This document shows positions 61,715-64,000 of a stretch of 64,000 bases of DNA, piece after piece; positions within the stretch are counted from its first letter, which is position 1, and every line of letters begins with the position of its first letter. Position numbers and translations under genes: made by a program. This stretch comes from Corynebacterium breve (GTDB taxonomy: Bacteria; Actinomycetota; Actinomycetes; Mycobacteriales; Mycobacteriaceae): contig NZ_CP126969.1 in NCBI RefSeq assembly GCF_030252165.1, forward strand, positions 1,860,001 through 1,924,000, written 5' to 3'. The notes below the pieces were generated by a model. That model was not told the origin of the DNA. It ran no database searches and worked only from the letters and a program-made list of their open reading frames with translations.

Positions 61715-62608
61715 TTACGCATTTAGTTGATACGCCACATGGTCTTCCGCAATCTTGAAGCCTAAGTCTTCATAGCGCGCGACCGCCGGAGCGTTGTCGG
61801 CCTCAACATAGAGAATCACTCGCGTTGCCCCATCCTTTTTAAGATGACTCAAGCCCATTCGCAACAGCGGATCCCCGAGCCCTTTCCCCCGAAAGGCGCT
61901 GGACAATCCCACAACGTACACCTCACCGACACCACCTGGATGCTGCTTTGTCCAGTGGAATCCCGCTAACTCGCTACCCTGATAGAGGAAGAGGACACCG
62001 TGAGGATCAAACCAGTCAGTGTCCATCCCTTGGTGCAGGCGCGCGATATCCCAGCCACCTTGTTCCGGGTGCCACGAGAATGCCTCGTTGTTCGTATTCA
62101 ACCAGGCATTATCCACGGCCTCCACGCCCCACCGTTTGACTGCCGCGGGATAGTCAAGCGCTTCAAAACCATCGGACAGTCCGGGCATCTCTGCTGCCGC
62201 GTCGAATGCGGGGCCGTCAACTGCCATAACCAGCAATCGTCGTGCCACTTCGAGCCCATGCTTACGAGCAGTCGCCGCAGCAGCCGGCAAATTGCCGTGC
62301 GCCCAGACCGAAGCATCGGAACGCTGTTCCAGCACCCGACTAAGGATCTCACTCGCTAGGCCTTGACGACGAGCATCAGGCGCGACTACCAGCTCCACTC
62401 CCCCATCCGGTGCGAGGGCCGCCACGGCCTTGTCTTCTACCACAAGGTGCTGGTGGGCCAACGCTTCGTCGCCAAGCCCGCGCAAAAACGCCTCGGAAAA
62501 GGGCGCAACCTTATCGTGGCACTCCGCCCGTTCAATGAGCGCGAGAGCCCGCTGACGCTGATCTGCATGCTGCGGAAGCTGAAGGGAAAGGATCTCGGAA
62601 TTCGTCAT
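61715..62608 (-). CDS. mshD: mycothiol synthase (MshD)
   Basis: MshD acetylates Cys-GlcN-Ins with acetyl-CoA, the last step of mycothiol synthesis in actinobacteria. The 297 residues form two GNAT domains. The N-terminal one is degenerate (ELVVAPDARRQGLASEILSR). The C-terminal one is the active type (GEVYVVGLSSAFRGKGLGDP, then LLRMGLSHL and ILYVEADNAPAVARYEDLGF). FSWHPEQGGWD and FDPHGVLFLY are family blocks. The position next to pstS matches C. glutamicum. The ATG lies 28 bases from the start of the divergent LmeA-like gene. Confidence 0.92.
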   Translation of the reverse strand: MTNSEILSLQLPQHADQRQRALALIERAECHDKVAPFSEAFLRGLGDEALAHQHLVVEDKAVAALAPDGGVELVVAPDARRQGLASEILSRVLEQRSDASVWAHGNLPAAAATARKHGLEVARRLLVMAVDGPAFDAAAEMPGLSDGFEALDYPAAVKRWGVEAVDNAWLNTNNEAFSWHPEQGGWDIARLHQGMDTDWFDPHGVLFLYQGSELAGFHWTKQHPGGVGEVYVVGLSSAFRGKGLGDPLLRMGLSHLKKDGATRVILYVEADNAPAVARYEDLGFKIAEDHVAYQLNA

Positions 62609-62636
62609 GCACCCAGGTTACGGTACAAATAGAAGA

Positions 62637-63434
62637 GTGAAGCCAGAAACATTCCTTCGTCGATCAGCGCGCTTCTACGGAACCCTCTTGACCGTAGTAG
62701 TCGTAGTGTGCGCGCTGTGGCTCGTCGATAGTGTGACAGCTGCTCGAGTGGAGTCTCGCCTGGCCAAGTCCGTCGTAGAGGATTCGCAGCTGGTAGCCAC
62801 GCCCAAGGTCTATGTGGGCGGGCACCCCTTTGCCCAGGTGCTGCTGACGAACAAGATCCCGAATATTAGCGTCGATGCGCTGGACGTTGATATTAAGGAC
62901 TTGGGAATCGTCAATGCCTCTACCTCGATCTATAACGTGGACATCCCCGCTTCCAAGGCATACGCTGGCGATATCGTCGGACGCCAGGCGGAGCTGATCA
63001 AACGCACAATTAGCCTCGATGGGGTGGCTATGGGTCAATTTCTGGGTATGACAGACTTGGATATCTCCAATCCGTACGATATTTCCCCAGGTGGTGGCGT
63101 TGCTAGCGAGGCACAACTAGCGGGTACGCTGCCGGGCACCAACACGAAGTCAACAGTCATCGTGACGCTGCGTCTCGATGGCTCAAAGTTCAGGATGGAG
63201 CCGGTAGAAATCGTCGAGTCTGAAGAGCCCGCCAGCTTAGTACAGAAGGGCTACACGCTGGAGTTCGATACCCGTGAGCTTCCATTGGCCACAAAGGCAA
63301 GCTTAGTCGAGCTTTCAGGAGGCTCCATTAAATTTGAAGCAGAGCGACGCAACGTCACATTGCAATCGAGCGATTTAACGCCGGTGGAAACTGGGCATTC
63401 TGAGTTCACCGACTACGCTAGTGAACATGAGTGA
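62637..63434 (+). CDS. LmeA-like (DUF2993) secreted phospholipid-binding protein
   Basis: This 265-residue protein has one N-terminal membrane segment (about residues 13-35) and an extracytoplasmic DUF2993 domain. That domain is typified by GHPFAQVLLTNKIPNISVDA then LDVDIKDLGI, and repeated beta strands. In mycobacteria LmeA binds phospholipids and helps lipomannan/mannan elongation, so an envelope role is likely. It starts at GTG 62637. TACAAA about eight bases upstream and the lack of a ribosome-binding site suggest a leaderless mRNA. It overlaps the next gene by eight bases. Confidence 0.78.
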   Translation: MKPETFLRRSARFYGTLLTVVVVVCALWLVDSVTAARVESRLAKSVVEDSQLVATPKVYVGGHPFAQVLLTNKIPNISVDALDVDIKDLGIVNASTSIYNVDIPASKAYAGDIVGRQAELIKRTISLDGVAMGQFLGMTDLDISNPYDISPGGGVASEAQLAGTLPGTNTKSTVIVTLRLDGSKFRMEPVEIVESEEPASLVQKGYTLEFDTRELPLATKASLVELSGGSIKFEAERRNVTLQSSDLTPVETGHSEFTDYASEHE

Positions 63435-64000
63435 TGGAACAACAAGCAATACTTCTGACGAATCCCAACCCTTGAATGGAAATGACGCCGTCAACCTCGC
63501 CGCCGAGCAATCCCAGGGCACTGCACATCGCAACATCCCCGCACTGGGTCTCGACGAGCTTCCATTGCACGACGACACTGCAAACCTCCGCCAAGGCCCG
63601 AGCCTGCATGACGGCCTTTTAGCCCTCCTTCCGCTCGTAGGCGTATGGCAAGGTACCGGTCAGGGCAACGAAGACGGCAAGGACTACTCCTTTGGCCAGC
63701 AACTTGTGATCGCCCACGACGGTGAGAACTATTTGCGCTTCGATTCCCGCATTTGGCGGATGGACGATAACGGCGCCTCCACCGGTGCCGACCAGCGCGA
63801 AACCGGATTCTGGCGCATCAACCTCAAAGATGAAATCGAGGTCACCTTGACTAACACTCGCGGTCTAGTCGAGATCCTCTACGGCGAGCCGATGAATGAG
63901 CGCGCCTGGCAGCTCGAGAGCGCTTCCACCATTGTGACAGCGTCCGGCCCCGAAGCCCACGGCCCTGGCAAGCGACTCTACGGCTTGATGCCAGATAACA
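63427..64000 (+). CDS. nitrobindin-like (FABP-fold) haem protein, 3' end outside the window
   Basis: The reading frame runs open from ATG 63427 to the window end (191 codons). After a polar N-terminus of about 65 residues comes PLVGVWQGTGQGNE, the GxWxGxG motif of nitrobindins. RFDSRIWRMDDNG, QRETGFWRI and VEILYGEPMNERAWQLES follow, as in the beta-barrel of this family. Nitrobindins bind ferric haem and isomerise peroxynitrite. The distal His strand lies beyond the window. It overlaps the LmeA-like gene by eight bases, so the two are co-translated. Confidence 0.85.
   Translation, partial: MSDGTTSNTSDESQPLNGNDAVNLAAEQSQGTAHRNIPALGLDELPLHDDTANLRQGPSLHDGLLALLPLVGVWQGTGQGNEDGKDYSFGQQLVIAHDGENYLRFDSRIWRMDDNGASTGADQRETGFWRINLKDEIEVTLTNTRGLVEILYGEPMNERAWQLESASTIVTASGPEAHGPGKRLYGLMPDN

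Overview
The window is a piece of a Corynebacterium chromosome. The evidence is the gene order dinG / PTH2-like / serB / ctaD / nrdF / gntR / nrdE-nrdI-nrdH / rpmJ / nadE, then pgm, crcB, ramA, cysK-cysE, cat, dus, phoU, pst and mshD. As I remember it, this closely follows the C. glutamicum cg2774-cg2850 region. Actinobacterial markers agree: mycothiol synthase, MurA with Asp in place of the catalytic Cys, class Ib ribonucleotide reductase, leaderless-type promoters, and an rRNA operon without spacer tRNAs. I cannot name the species.

Layout. 1-3.2 kb: end of a DinG-type helicase, a membrane-anchored protein of unknown function, a PTH2-type peptidyl-tRNA hydrolase and SerB. 3.3-11.4 kb: ctaD (broken by a one-base frameshift as given), nrdF, a FadR/GntR regulator, the nrdHIE operon with tandem NrdR boxes, and a zinc-free L36. 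11.5-20.4 kb: sugar MFS transporter, nadE, fructosamine-kinase-like gene, two tRNA-Ala, a MauE/DsbA thiol-redox pair, pgm, an Na+/alanine symporter and a two-gene fluoride channel. 20.4-27.1 kb: two tandem paralogous ABC export systems. 27.3-27.5 kb: an unexplained 60-bp direct repeat. 27.6-33.3 kb: a complete 16S-23S-5S operon on the minus strand. 33.6-37.7 kb: murA, ramA, cysK and cysE. 38.1-42.8 kb: tRNA-Phe, tRNA-Asp, a single-chain purL, a second identical tRNA-Asp, and tRNA-Glu. 42.9-44.3 kb: a CsoR copper sensor with its operator, two small membrane proteins, and tRNA-Lys. 44.5-50.1 kb: cydABDC. 50.2-52.9 kb: a self-sufficient P450-reductase fusion with a 75-residue partner gene. 53.4-61.7 kb: cat, dus, phoU and pstSCAB with a PhoR-type site. 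61.7-64 kb: mshD, an LmeA-like gene and the start of a nitrobindin-like gene.

How the parts connect. dNTP synthesis is split into nrdHIE and nrdF around the regulator gene. Respiration is covered by two terminal oxidases. The cytochrome aa3 subunit I gene is disrupted in this sequence, while cytochrome bd and its CydDC assembly exporter are intact. Acetate metabolism is represented by RamA and by cat, which has RamA-like motifs upstream. Cysteine synthesis (serB upstream in the pathway, cysE, cysK) and mycothiol synthesis (mshD) share the window.

The most unusual items are the class VII (CYP116B-like) P450 with its small partner gene, the clade-II-like PurL between duplicated tRNA-Asp genes, the ctaD frameshift, the repeat next to the rRNA operon, and a GCTTAACGACGA motif that recurs at several terminators. 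I saw no insertion sequence, phage gene or CRISPR array.
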